A stretch of 64,000 nt of DNA from positions 62,001-126,000 of the forward strand of contig NZ_CP099399.1 of NCBI RefSeq assembly GCF_024721175.1. Direction: 5' to 3'. Of this stretch, positions 52,040-60,432 are shown in pieces. Each line of letters begins with the position of its first letter. Positions within the stretch are counted from its first letter, which is position 1. The notes under the pieces are model-generated. The model worked only from the letters and a program-made list of their open reading frames with translations, did no database searches and was not told the origin of the DNA. The position numbers and the translations under genes are program-made. Origin of the DNA: Rhizobium sp. Pop5 (GTDB lineage: Bacteria; Pseudomonadota; Alphaproteobacteria; Rhizobiales; Rhizobiaceae).

Positions 52040-53202
52040 GCGGCGGATCCCCGGATGCTGTCGATGACCGCATCGAGGATGACGGCCGATGAGAAGGCGA
52101 AGAAGACGGTCGGCACGGCCCCAAGGAGGACGAGGTCCATCGCCGTCTGGCCGAGCCCCTGGAAGATGAAGATGCCGAAGCCGCCGCCGCCGATCAGCGC
52201 AGCGATCGTCACCATGCCGATCGCCTGCACCAGCACAATGCGGATGCCGGTGAGGATGACGGGAAAGGCAAGGGGCATGTCGATACCGGTCAGGATCTGC
52301 CGGCGGGTCAGCCCCATGCCGGCGGCGGCATCGCGTACCGAAGGGTCGACGCCCTGAAGGCCAACGACCGTGTTGGCGACGATCGGCAGCAGCGAATAAA
52401 GTACCAGCGCGATCAGCGCCGGCGCCGTGCCGATACCGCGGATGCCGATGGCGGCGGCCAGTGGCACATGGGTGGCGAGATAGCCGAGCGGCAGCATCAG
52501 CAGACCGAAGAGCGCCAGACTGGGGATTGTCTGGATGAGGCTCAGGCCCTGCAGCACGACGGCGCGCAGCTTCGGCACCCAGAAGCAGAGGATGCCGAGC
52601 GGCAGGCCGAGAACGATGGCGATCGCAAGCGAGCCGAATGCCAGCAGCAAATGCGAGATCGCTTCAGTCTCGAATTGCGCCGACCGTGTGGAAAATTCCT
52701 TCATGATCGACAGACTGTCGAGCAGGCCTGAGGAGAGCGAGACGAAGAGCAGCGCCGCATACGCCGCAAGGGCTGCGACCCGCATCCAGGGCGCCAGCCG
52801 GATTTTGACAAGCGCATCCGAGATGACGAGCCCGATGACGGCAAACAGAACCCAGAAGCCGCCGCCGGGCGTCATGCGCGCGACCGTGCTGCCCGGCGGC
52901 GTTGCCGCCGCCGAGACGAGGCCGATCGCGACGATCAGCGCGGCAAGGCAGAGTGTGGCGATGACAAGCCGCGCGACGGCCTGCTTCAGGAACAGCGTGG
53001 CGAAGGCGGTAAGGACAAGGAGGATCGTCAGGAAGATGACGGAAGGCTGAGGAAGAAGCTGCAGCAGTAACATCGGCTTGCCGGCCGCGATGCGGTTCGC
53101 CTTCACATAGATGAAGGGCATCAGCGCCGTCGCCGCGATACCGCACGTCACCAGGACCACGCCGAGCCGGTCCAGCCGGCGGACCGCTGAGGTCTCTTCC
53201 AT
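52036..53202 (-). CDS. osmoprotectant ABC transporter, permease 1 (YehY-like)
   Basis: A 388-residue permease, much larger than the second one because of an N-terminal membrane extension of about 170 residues with four or five added segments, as in E. coli YehY (385). The core permease (about 190-385) contains the loop DAAAGMGLTRRQILTGIDMPLAFPVILTG. I chose the ATG giving MEETSAVRRL because the homologous N-terminus begins there. An in-frame TTG at 53247 with GGAG upstream would add 15 residues and cannot be excluded. It lies between the binding protein and the ATPase. Confidence 0.87.
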   Translation of the reverse strand: MEETSAVRRLDRLGVVLVTCGIAATALMPFIYVKANRIAAGKPMLLLQLLPQPSVIFLTILLVLTAFATLFLKQAVARLVIATLCLAALIVAIGLVSAAATPPGSTVARMTPGGGFWVLFAVIGLVISDALVKIRLAPWMRVAALAAYAALLFVSLSSGLLDSLSIMKEFSTRSAQFETEAISHLLLAFGSLAIAIVLGLPLGILCFWVPKLRAVVLQGLSLIQTIPSLALFGLLMLPLGYLATHVPLAAAIGIRGIGTAPALIALVLYSLLPIVANTVVGLQGVDPSVRDAAAGMGLTRRQILTGIDMPLAFPVILTGIRIVLVQAIGMVTIAALIGGGGFGIFIFQGLGQTAMDLVLLGAVPTVFFAFSSAVILDAVIDSIRGSAA

Positions 53203-53286
53203 CAATTCAACTGTGTCTGCCAACCCGTCTGCCCAACCTATCAGCAATGGGAGGCTCCGCCCGCAATCGGGCGGAGCGAGCGATGA

Positions 53287-54195
53287 CTACTTCAGGAAGC
53301 CCTTTTCCTTGAGATAGGCCTCGGCGACGGACTTCGCCGGCTCGCCGTCGACCTGGATCTTGGCGTTGAGCTTGCGCAACTCGTCGGCGGTCAGGCTCTT
53401 GAAGATCGGCGAGAGCACTTCCTCGATCTTCGGATTGGCCTTCAGCACCTCTTCGCGGATGATCGGGGTGGGCGCATAGACCTGCTGCACGTTCTTGTCG
53501 TCCTCGAGAACGGTGAGTTCGGCCGCTTCGATCGCGCCGTCCGTGCCGTAGACCATGGCGGTGTTGACGCCGTTCGTCTGGTCGGCCGCCGCCTTGATCG
53601 TCGCCGCCGTATCGCCGCCGGAGAGAACGACCGTCTGGTCGGGCTTCAGCTGAAAGCCATAGGTCGTCTGGAACGCGGGAAGCGCGCCGGCCGAATTGAC
53701 GAATTCGGCCGAAGCCGCAAGCTTGACCGCACCGCCGCCGGCAACCCATTTGCCGAAATCCGTCAGGCTCTTCAGCTTGTTCGGGCCGGCGACATCGTTG
53801 CGCACGGCAAGCGCCCAGGTGTTGTTGGCGGGCGACGGCGTCAGCCAGACGATCTTGTTGGCGTCGTAATCGAGCTTCTTCGCCAGTTCATAGCCCTGGT
53901 CGATGTTCTTCCACGCGGCGTCGTCCGCCTTGTTGAAGAAGAAGCCGGCATTGCCGGTATATTCGGGATAGATGTCGATTTCGCCAGCGGTAATCGCCTT
54001 GCGCACGACGGGGGTCGCGCCGAGCGCGATGCGGTCCTGCGTCTTGATGCCGTTGGCCTCGAGGGCGAGCGCGATGACGTTGCCAAGCAGCGTACCTTCG
54101 GTGTCGATCTTCGACGATACGACGACGTCTGCGGCCTGGGCGGCACCCGCCGCGAAGGCGGAGAGCGAAACGGCAAGTGCAAGTTTCTTCAGCAT
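53287..54195 (-). CDS. osmoprotectant ABC transporter, binding protein (YehZ/OsmF-like)
   Basis: A 302-residue periplasmic binding protein with a signal peptide (LKKLALAVSLSAFAAGAAQA, cleavage before ADVVV). The chain has the quaternary-amine-binding (OpuAC) family features VVSSKIDTEGTLLGNVIALAL and IYPEYTGNAG, where an aromatic residue contacts the methylammonium head. It is the first gene of the leftward transporter operon and is divergent from the tandem-HTH LysR regulator, which probably controls it. Confidence 0.9.
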   Translation of the reverse strand: MLKKLALAVSLSAFAAGAAQAADVVVSSKIDTEGTLLGNVIALALEANGIKTQDRIALGATPVVRKAITAGEIDIYPEYTGNAGFFFNKADDAAWKNIDQGYELAKKLDYDANKIVWLTPSPANNTWALAVRNDVAGPNKLKSLTDFGKWVAGGGAVKLAASAEFVNSAGALPAFQTTYGFQLKPDQTVVLSGGDTAATIKAAADQTNGVNTAMVYGTDGAIEAAELTVLEDDKNVQQVYAPTPIIREEVLKANPKIEEVLSPIFKSLTADELRKLNAKIQVDGEPAKSVAEAYLKEKGFLK

Positions 54196-54616
54196 GGAAA
54201 GTCCCCTTGTTTGACACCGTTAAATATAGCGTGAGCCCCGACGGGAGGCCTGCGCATATGAAAATCCGCCGGCGAGGGCGACGAGGCCGCCATCATGCCG
54301 GAATTGCGTGCGTCATGGAAATAGCGTGCATGCTCGAAAAATCGATGCAAGCCCCCTCCAGTATTTGCGGTCGCGGCACGATTATGGCGGCGAATGCATC
54401 TCCGCGCGCGGAAACGCATTCCCTTTTCCAAGGGCGGCGCGATTTGTTTTTGTCCCCTTGCGTGTTTCCACGATATTCCCCGGCTCTTTTGCGGTTTTCC
54501 GCCGCCCGGGTTTTTTATGACGGAAACGATAGCCCGCCTCCGCCGGGGCAGGGATATCTTTTTTCGTGAACACATCATATCGTCCGGATTTTCCAGCGCT
54601 TTCCGGAGGTAGCCGT
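54196..54616. other. divergent intergenic region, transporter / LysR regulator
   Basis: These 421 nt contain no convincing gene. Their notable content is a 30-nt nested palindrome at 54392-54421, centred almost exactly midway between the two start codons. GGAGG at 54605-54609 is the ribosome-binding site that supports the TTG start of the LysR gene. No clear sigma-70 promoter could be set by eye. Confidence 0.5.
54392..54421. promoter_or_regulatory. nested double palindrome, candidate LysR operator
   Basis: The outer arms GAATGC and GCATTC and the inner palindrome TCCGCGCGCGGA share one centre, separated by 3-nt spacers on both sides. The arrangement gives four half-sites in 30 nt in the divergent region before a LysR protein with two HTH domains. 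Confidence 0.5.
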
Positions 54617-55837
54617 TTGCATCTCGGTGCCCTGTTCATTGCAAACCATGTCCTGATCTCCGGTTCTGTCCGCGAGACGGCGCGGCGCTTCCAGCTGTCG
54701 CCCTCCACTGTCTCCACCGCAATCCATAATCTTGAGTCCGAACTGGCGTTGAAGCTGACGGAACGCGCCTCCGGCGAGCTGGTGACGCTGCTCGCAAGCG
54801 ACAGGGTGCTGGAAGGGCTGGGGCCGATCGCGGCTGCCACCTCTGAGTTCGGGCAATTGACCGGTCATGACAATGCGGACGGCGGTGCCTACGAGGCCTG
54901 GGCATCCCGCATTCCCGTCAAGATCGTCACCATGGAGCGTTTTCTCGAAGTCGCCGACCAAGGCAGCATCAACCGCGCCGCCCGCCGGCTTCGCCTCGGT
55001 CAGCCGCAGCTTTCGCTTCAGCTTGCCAATCTCGAGAAGTTTCTGGGCCACCGCCTCTTCGAGCGGCAGGCCCAGGGCTCCGTGCTGACGGAGGAGGGCA
55101 GGCGCGCCTATCAGATCTTCACGGCGATCAGCCAGGCATGGAACGATCTCAAATCGTCCGCCGACGAGCGCTATCGGCGCACCGCCCGGTCGCTGCGCAT
55201 CGGCTCGATCATTCCGACCGGATCGGAAAGCTGGGTGGCGCGCTGCCTCGGCGCGCTGGTTTCCGAATGGAATGCCCGCCGCAACAACAATGCGATTTCG
55301 CTGGTTTCGATGACTGCCGATGATCTGCGCGAGGCGCTGAAGAGCGGCCGCATCGATGTCGCGATCCTGGATTCGGTCTTTGGCCTCGAAAGCTTCCGGC
55401 ATCGCGAACTGCTCGAGACCGACATGGTGGTAATCGCGCCGCCGCAAAGTACGGAAACCACGGTCGCTGATCTCGTCGCCCGCCACGCGATCTGCATGCC
55501 GAGCCCACGCACCGGCCTCGGGCACGCGGCCATGGCCTTCAGCTATGAGGGCGCCTCCAACCGGCGTCTGCGCAATCGGGATATCACCGCAGCGGATTCG
55601 CTGCCCGTGATCGTCGACCTCGTCGCCAATCACGGCTACGTCTCTTTTCTCGGCCGGGTCAGCGCCATGCCGATCGCCGACAAGGTGCGCATCGTCGATC
55701 TCGACGAGCATTTGCCGATGTCCTATCACGTTGCTTTCAATCACCGTCGAGCCGCGGCCGATGCCTGCGCTGTCATCATCGAGGCGGCGGCGAGGATTAC
55801 GTCGCAACCTGTCGCCCAAGCAGGAGCTTTGATCTAA
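54617..55837 (+). CDS. LysR-type regulator with two tandem N-terminal HTH domains
   Basis: From the TTG at 54617, 7 nt after GGAGG, the protein has 406 residues; an in-frame GTG at 54566 would add 17 but lacks a site. The first LysR-type HTH (about residues 1-65) has SVRETARRFQLSPSTVSTAI. The second (about 100-160) has SINRAARRLRLGQPQLSLQL then HRLFERQAQG. The effector-binding domain follows, with SLRIGSIIPTG and MPSPRTGLGHA. Ordinary LysR proteins have one HTH and about 300 residues; the extra HTH explains the length. It is divergent from the osmoprotectant transporter and 32 nt before cutC. The effector is unknown. Confidence 0.87.
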   Translation: MHLGALFIANHVLISGSVRETARRFQLSPSTVSTAIHNLESELALKLTERASGELVTLLASDRVLEGLGPIAAATSEFGQLTGHDNADGGAYEAWASRIPVKIVTMERFLEVADQGSINRAARRLRLGQPQLSLQLANLEKFLGHRLFERQAQGSVLTEEGRRAYQIFTAISQAWNDLKSSADERYRRTARSLRIGSIIPTGSESWVARCLGALVSEWNARRNNNAISLVSMTADDLREALKSGRIDVAILDSVFGLESFRHRELLETDMVVIAPPQSTETTVADLVARHAICMPSPRTGLGHAAMAFSYEGASNRRLRNRDITAADSLPVIVDLVANHGYVSFLGRVSAMPIADKVRIVDLDEHLPMSYHVAFNHRRAAADACAVIIEAAARITSQPVAQAGALI

Positions 55838-55869
55838 GGCATGCGCAGCCGGAACGAGGGAGACTGCAA

Positions 55870-56595
55870 GTGACCATTCTGCTGGAAGTGTGCGTGGATA
55901 GCGCCGAAGGCCTTGCCGCGGCGATTGCGGGCGGCGCCGGGCGCATCGAGCTCTGCTCGGCGCTGGAGCTCGGTGGCCTCACGCCGCTGCCGGGCCTGAT
56001 GAGAATCGCCGCCAGAGCGCCCATTCCGGTCTATGCGATGATCCGTCCGCACGCCGGCCCCTTCGTCTTCGACAGCATCGATGAGGAAGCGATGATGATG
56101 GATATCGATGCGGTGCGCGCCGCCGGCCTCGCCGGTGTCGTCATCGGCGCCAACCAACTGGACGGCACGCTCGACATGCCGCTCATTCACCGCCTGAAGG
56201 CGCATGCCGCCGGCCTCGGTTCGACGCTGCATCGCGCTTTCGATCTGGTGCCGGATGCCGATCAGGCGCTGGAGCAGGCTGTCGAGCTCGGCTGCGAACG
56301 CATTCTCACCTCCGGCTGCGCGCTGAAGGCGACCGACGGTCTGCAAACGTTGAAACGCATTTCGGCAAGGGCGGCCGGCCGCATTTCGATCATGCCGGGC
56401 AGCGGCATCCGTCCGGCAAATGTCGGCGAAATATTGCGGGCGACCGGCGTCCGCGAGGTTCACGGCTCCTGCAGTTCGCCAGTTGAGAGCGCCGACCCGC
56501 GCGCAGTCGCGTTCGGCTTCGAGGCGAAAAGTATGAACCGGACGGATGTCGCCGTGGTCGGTGAGATGCGCCGCGCGATTGCGGCAGCCTTTTAA
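55870..56595 (+). CDS. cutC: CutC-family protein
   Basis: A 241-residue TIM-barrel protein with the family features [39 protein letters not shown] and MPGSGIRPANV. CutC was named for copper tolerance in E. coli, but that link is disputed and its activity is unknown. No copper genes are nearby. It starts at GTG and follows the tandem-HTH LysR gene by 32 nt, so the two are probably co-transcribed. Its stop overlaps the convergent alcohol dehydrogenase gene by 4 nt. Confidence 0.92.
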   Translation: MTILLEVCVDSAEGLAAAIAGGAGRIELCSALELGGLTPLPGLMRIAARAPIPVYAMIRPHAGPFVFDSIDEEAMMMDIDAVRAAGLAGVVIGANQLDGTLDMPLIHRLKAHAAGLGSTLHRAFDLVPDADQALEQAVELGCERILTSGCALKATDGLQTLKRISARAAGRISIMPGSGIRPANVGEILRATGVREVHGSCSSPVESADPRAVAFGFEAKSMNRTDVAVVGEMRRAIAAAF

Positions 56596-57608
56596 GCGAC
56601 GCGGATCACGGCCTTGATCAGCCCGTTCTTCTGATGCGCCCAGCGTGCGAGGTCGCGCGGCGCGTCGGCAAGCGTCGTGCGGTGGGTGATGAGTTTCTCC
56701 ACCGGAACCAGGCCTTTGGCGATCGAATCGGCAACATGCTCGAAATCGACGCGGGTGGCGTTGCGGCTGCCGATCGCCATCATCTCGCGCTTATGGAATT
56801 CGGGATCGGAGAAGCGGATCTCGTCCTTGACAACGCTGACCAGAACCAGCGCGCCGCCATGGGCGACGAAGGAAAAGGCCTTCTCCATCGATGGCCCGTA
56901 GCCGGTCGCGTCAAAGACGACGTCGAAACCGTCGCCATTGGTTTTTTCGCGTACCGCGTCCGCCGTCGCCTCATTGGCGACGATGCCAGACGTGAAGCCG
57001 AAGCGCTCTGAGGCCATCTGCAGCCGCTCGGTGCTGGTATCGAGCAGCGTCACCTCATGGCCGGCAATGCGCGAGAAGATCGCCGTCCCGAGCCCGATCG
57101 GCCCAGCGCCGATGACAAGCGCCCGCGCCCCCGCGCCCGTTATCGAGCGACGCACCGCATGGGCGCCGATCGCCAGAAATTCGGTCGTTGCCGCCGCTTC
57201 GAGGCTCAGGCCCTCGGCAGGGTAGAGATTGCCTGATGGAACCGAGATTTCCTCGCAGAAGGCCCCGTCCGTATGGACGCCGAGGACCTTGATGTTGGTG
57301 CAGCAGTTCGGCTTGCCCTGGCGGCAGGCGACGCATTGCCCGCATGAGAGATAGGGATTGACGATGACAGGCGTGCCGGCCGCCAGGCTCACGCCCTCGC
57401 CGGCCTCCAGCACCGTCGCTGAGATCTCGTGTCCCATCACCCGGGGGTATTCGAGGAAAGGATGCTTGCCTTCGAAGATGTGGTAATCCGTGCCGCAAAT
57501 GCCGACGTGGCTGACGGCAAGGCGCACCCAGCCTGCAGGGGGAGCGGCAGGTGAAGGACGCTCGATAATATCGAGCACGCCGGGCTCCCGGCAAAGAACT
57601 GCTTTCAT
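56592..57608 (-). CDS. zinc-dependent alcohol/polyol dehydrogenase
   Basis: A 338-residue medium-chain dehydrogenase. The catalytic zinc site has Cys and Asp in GICGTDYHIF and His-Glu in VMGHEISA. The structural zinc site is a four-Cys cluster, CGQCVACRQGKPNC, and the NAD-binding motif is ALVIGAGPIGLGTA. It resembles sorbitol, galactitol or L-threonine-type dehydrogenases. It is the last gene of the leftward sugar cluster, 165 nt behind the ABC permease, and probably oxidises an intermediate of that sugar. Two palindromes lie in the gap. Confidence 0.87.
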   Translation of the reverse strand: MKAVLCREPGVLDIIERPSPAAPPAGWVRLAVSHVGICGTDYHIFEGKHPFLEYPRVMGHEISATVLEAGEGVSLAAGTPVIVNPYLSCGQCVACRQGKPNCCTNIKVLGVHTDGAFCEEISVPSGNLYPAEGLSLEAAATTEFLAIGAHAVRRSITGAGARALVIGAGPIGLGTAIFSRIAGHEVTLLDTSTERLQMASERFGFTSGIVANEATADAVREKTNGDGFDVVFDATGYGPSMEKAFSFVAHGGALVLVSVVKDEIRFSDPEFHKREMMAIGSRNATRVDFEHVADSIAKGLVPVEKLITHRTTLADAPRDLARWAHQKNGLIKAVIRVA

Positions 57609-57686
57609 GGCGGGTCTCGCATTGTTAAAGCATGCGCGCAAAACTGTGAGCGGTTTGCGGTAACGACATGCGTAAAAACAAAGACC

Positions 57687-57729
57687 TAAAGCGCGGGCGA
57701 GCCAATCTGAAAGATTCGGGCGCGCTTTA
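57687..57729. repeat. palindromic element AAAGCGCG...CGCGCTTTA, copy 2
   Basis: TAAAGCGCG and CGCGCTTTA form a perfect 9-bp inverted repeat around a 25-nt spacer. The outer arms equal those at 33280-33320, though the spacers differ, so the two look like members of one repeat type. Confidence 0.55.
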
Positions 57730-57739
57730 GAATGGAGGA

Positions 57740-57760
57740 AGCCGGCCCGTCAGGCCGGCT
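57740..57760 (-). terminator. stem-loop after the sugar ABC permease gene
   Basis: AGCCGGC and GCCGGCT form a 7-bp stem with a 7-nt loop, 14 nt after the permease stop codon. Only TTCC follows on the minus strand, so it may be a weak terminator or an mRNA-stabilising stem. Confidence 0.4.
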
Positions 57761-57773
57761 GTCCTTTTGTCGC

Positions 57774-58748
57774 TCAATTGCTCTTGCGGCGGCGCAGTTG
57801 ATCGAAGAACACGATCACGATGATCAGCAGACCGGTGATGATGCGCTGCCAGAAGGAGTTGACGTTCAGAAGGTTCGCGCCGTTGTTGATGGTGGCGAGA
57901 ATGAAGGCGCCGATCAGCGGGCCATGCACCGAACCCACCGCGCCGAACAGGCTGGTGCCGCCGATGACGGAGGAGGCGATCGCCTGCAGTTCCCAGCCGT
58001 CGGCCTGTGTCGCGTTGCCGATCGCGATGCGCGAGGCGAGCAGCACGCCGACGAAAGCCGCGAACGAAGCCGAAAGAATATAGGCGAGATAGATCATTCC
58101 CTTGACGTTGACGCCGGAAAGGCGCGCGGCTTCGGCATTCGAACCGACGGCGAAGAGATAGCGGCCCCAGCGGCTGAGATGCAGGAAGACGAAGGATGGG
58201 ACCGCCACCAGGATGACCATCCAGAACAGGCTCGGAACACCGAGGAAGTCGGCGCGGGCGAAATTGCTGAACGTCTCGTCGGTGATGCTGATCGTTGAGC
58301 CGTTGGTGATCAACAGACCGATGCCGCGCAGCGATGTCAGCGTCGCCAGCGTGATGATGAAGGGCGGCAGGCCCATATGGACGATGCCGAAGCCGTGGAA
58401 GGCGCCGATCGCGACACCGATTGCCAGCGTCAGCACGATCGCCGCCCAGAGCGGTATGCCCGCCTGCAGCAGCCAGGCGATGATGACGGTGCAGAAGCCG
58501 ACGATGGCGCCGACCGACAGGTCGATGCCGGCGGTGATGATGACGAAAGTCTGGCCGAGCGCGAGGATCGCCGTCATCGCCCCCTGGCGCAGCAGGTTCG
58601 AGATGTTGAGCGGCGTCCAGAAGCTATCCGTCTTGATGGCGAGCGCGAGCCAGAGGAGCAGCAGCAGGCCAATCAGGGTCAGGCCGAACAAGATGTTCAT
58701 TGTCCGGCGCGGCGGCGGCGCGACGATTTCGGTGGGGGTGACAGTCAT
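57774..58748 (-). CDS. sugar ABC transporter, permease (RbsC class)
   Basis: A 324-residue RbsC-class permease with eight to ten membrane segments. The family motif ITAGIDLSVGAIVGFCTV is at about residues 70-87, and WGRYLFAVGSNAEAARLSGVNV is the cytoplasmic loop that contacts the ATPase. It belongs with the double ATPase (27 nt upstream) and a binding protein. The gene order in transcription is binding protein, ATPase, permease. The transported sugar is most likely the one processed by the FucU-like mutarotase and aldo/keto reductase upstream. Confidence 0.92.
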   Translation of the reverse strand: MTVTPTEIVAPPPRRTMNILFGLTLIGLLLLLWLALAIKTDSFWTPLNISNLLRQGAMTAILALGQTFVIITAGIDLSVGAIVGFCTVIIAWLLQAGIPLWAAIVLTLAIGVAIGAFHGFGIVHMGLPPFIITLATLTSLRGIGLLITNGSTISITDETFSNFARADFLGVPSLFWMVILVAVPSFVFLHLSRWGRYLFAVGSNAEAARLSGVNVKGMIYLAYILSASFAAFVGVLLASRIAIGNATQADGWELQAIASSVIGGTSLFGAVGSVHGPLIGAFILATINNGANLLNVNSFWQRIITGLLIIVIVFFDQLRRRKSN

Positions 58749-58775
58749 GAATTTTCTCCCTCTTATTCTTCTGGC

Positions 58776-60329
58776 TCAGACGCCGATCGCTTCGCTGAGC
58801 ACTTGTTCATGCGTCGCCGCGTGGAAATCATGGCTGGCGACGAGCTTGCCGCCACGGAAGACGTGCAGCCGGTCGGCCAGTTCATAGACCTCGGGCAGGT
58901 AGGAAGAGATCAGAATGATGCCTGCCCCTTCCTTCAGAAGCTTGGCGAAGAGCCGGTAGATTTCCGCCTTTGTGCCGACGTCGACACCGACGGTCGGCTC
59001 ATCGAATATGAACAGCCTCGCGCCATGGCTCAGCCACTTGCCGATCACGATCTTCTGCTGGTTGCCGCCCGACATGCTGGAGGCCGGAACGCGCCGGCTC
59101 GGCGTCTTGATGCTGAGATCGCGGATCTGCCTGTCGGCATTCGTCGATTCGCGTGCGTGATTGATGACCGGCCCGTGGCTGAGGCGTCCGAACACTGGCA
59201 GGTTGATGTTGAGGCCGATCGGCAGGTTGAGGCATAGCCCCTGGTCGCGCCGGCTTTCGGGCGCCAGCGCAATGCCGAGCTCCATCGCCGCGCGCTCGTT
59301 CCTGATGTTGACAGGTTTGCCTCTCCACGCGATTTCGCCCGATGTTATCGGCTGGCGTCCGTAGAGTCCGAGTGCGAATTCGCTGCGCCCGGCGCCGATC
59401 AGCCCGTAAAGCCCGACGATCTGCCCCGCCTTGACGCTCAGCGACACGTTCTCGAAGCCCGGCCCTGAAAGGTCGCGGACCTCGACGATCGTCTCGCCAA
59501 TCGCAATCTCTTCCTTGTGGTAGATCTGCTCGATCGAGCGGTTGATCATCAGCGCGATCAGTTCGGCGTCGTTGGTCTCGCCGATGAGGCGCGTGCCGAC
59601 ATGCGTGCCGTCGCGCAGCACCGAGACACGGTCGGCAAGCTCGAAGACCTCCTCCATGCGGTGGCTGATATAGACGATGGTGACACCTTCGCCCTGCAGG
59701 CGGCGGATCAGCTTGAAGAGCTGCGCCGATTCCTGGCGCGTCAGATAGGCTGTGGGTTCGTCGAAGATCAGGAACTGTGTGCCGCGCATGGCCGCGCGCG
59801 CGGTGGCGACGAGCTGCTGCTGGCCGATCGTCAGCGAGCTCAGAAGCGCACCGGCCGGCAGGCCGAAGCCGAGATCGTCGAGAACGGCCTGCGCCATCTT
59901 CTCCATCTGCTTCTTGCGCATGAGCCCGTAACGGTTGACCTCGTCGCCGAGGAAGAGATTGGCGGCTACCGTCAGGTGCCGGCAGAGCACGACTTCCTGG
60001 TGAACGGCGTTGATGCCGCGGGCGATTGCCTCGTTCGGCGTCGACAGGCCCACCGGATGGCCGCACCACAATACCTCGCCGGCCGTACGGGTGATGACGC
60101 CGGTGAGCAATTTGATGAGAGTGGATTTGCCGGCGCCGTTTTCGCCGACGATGGCGTGGATTTCACCGGCCAGGAAGGTCAGCGTCGCCGGTTTCAGCGC
60201 CTGCACATGACCGTAATTCTTCTGCAGGCCTTTCAGTTCGAGGATGGGCGATCCGGCGGGAACTCGATTGGCTTCTCTCAGCGTCGCGCTGTCATCGTGG
60301 CGATGACTGACCTCTTCCAGTCCGATCAT
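58776..60329 (-). CDS. sugar ABC transporter, double ATP-binding subunit (RbsA class)
   Basis: A 517-residue protein with two fused ATPase domains. The first has an intact Walker A (GENGAGKST), Q-loop VHQEVVLCRH, signature-like SLTIGQQQLVATA and Walker B FLIFDEPTAYL. The second has the degenerate P-loop GLIGAGRSE typical of RbsA/MglA, and a good signature MSGGNQQKIVIGKWL with Walker B LFIFDEPTVGVD. The ATG giving MIGLEEVSHR has AGAGAGGAGAGG upstream. This is the double-domain form, in contrast to single-domain FrcA in the frc operon. Confidence 0.93.
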   Translation of the reverse strand: MIGLEEVSHRHDDSATLREANRVPAGSPILELKGLQKNYGHVQALKPATLTFLAGEIHAIVGENGAGKSTLIKLLTGVITRTAGEVLWCGHPVGLSTPNEAIARGINAVHQEVVLCRHLTVAANLFLGDEVNRYGLMRKKQMEKMAQAVLDDLGFGLPAGALLSSLTIGQQQLVATARAAMRGTQFLIFDEPTAYLTRQESAQLFKLIRRLQGEGVTIVYISHRMEEVFELADRVSVLRDGTHVGTRLIGETNDAELIALMINRSIEQIYHKEEIAIGETIVEVRDLSGPGFENVSLSVKAGQIVGLYGLIGAGRSEFALGLYGRQPITSGEIAWRGKPVNIRNERAAMELGIALAPESRRDQGLCLNLPIGLNINLPVFGRLSHGPVINHARESTNADRQIRDLSIKTPSRRVPASSMSGGNQQKIVIGKWLSHGARLFIFDEPTVGVDVGTKAEIYRLFAKLLKEGAGIILISSYLPEVYELADRLHVFRGGKLVASHDFHAATHEQVLSEAIGV

Positions 60330-60387
60330 GGACCTCTCCTCTCTTGTCACGTCTGCTCTATCCCTGGTGAACCATACCATGGATGAG

Positions 60388-60421
60388 AAAGGCCGCGCCG
60401 GTTTTTGAAGCCGGCGCGGCC
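60388..60421 (-). terminator. intercistronic stem-loop behind the sugar-binding protein gene
   Basis: On the minus strand GGCCGCGCCGG and CCGGCGCGGCC form an 11-bp stem with a 9-nt loop, followed by TTTC. It lies 12 nt after the binding-protein stop and before the ATPase gene, the same plan as the frcB-frcC stem-loop. Confidence 0.7.
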
Positions 60422-60432
60422 CGTCCGTCGTT

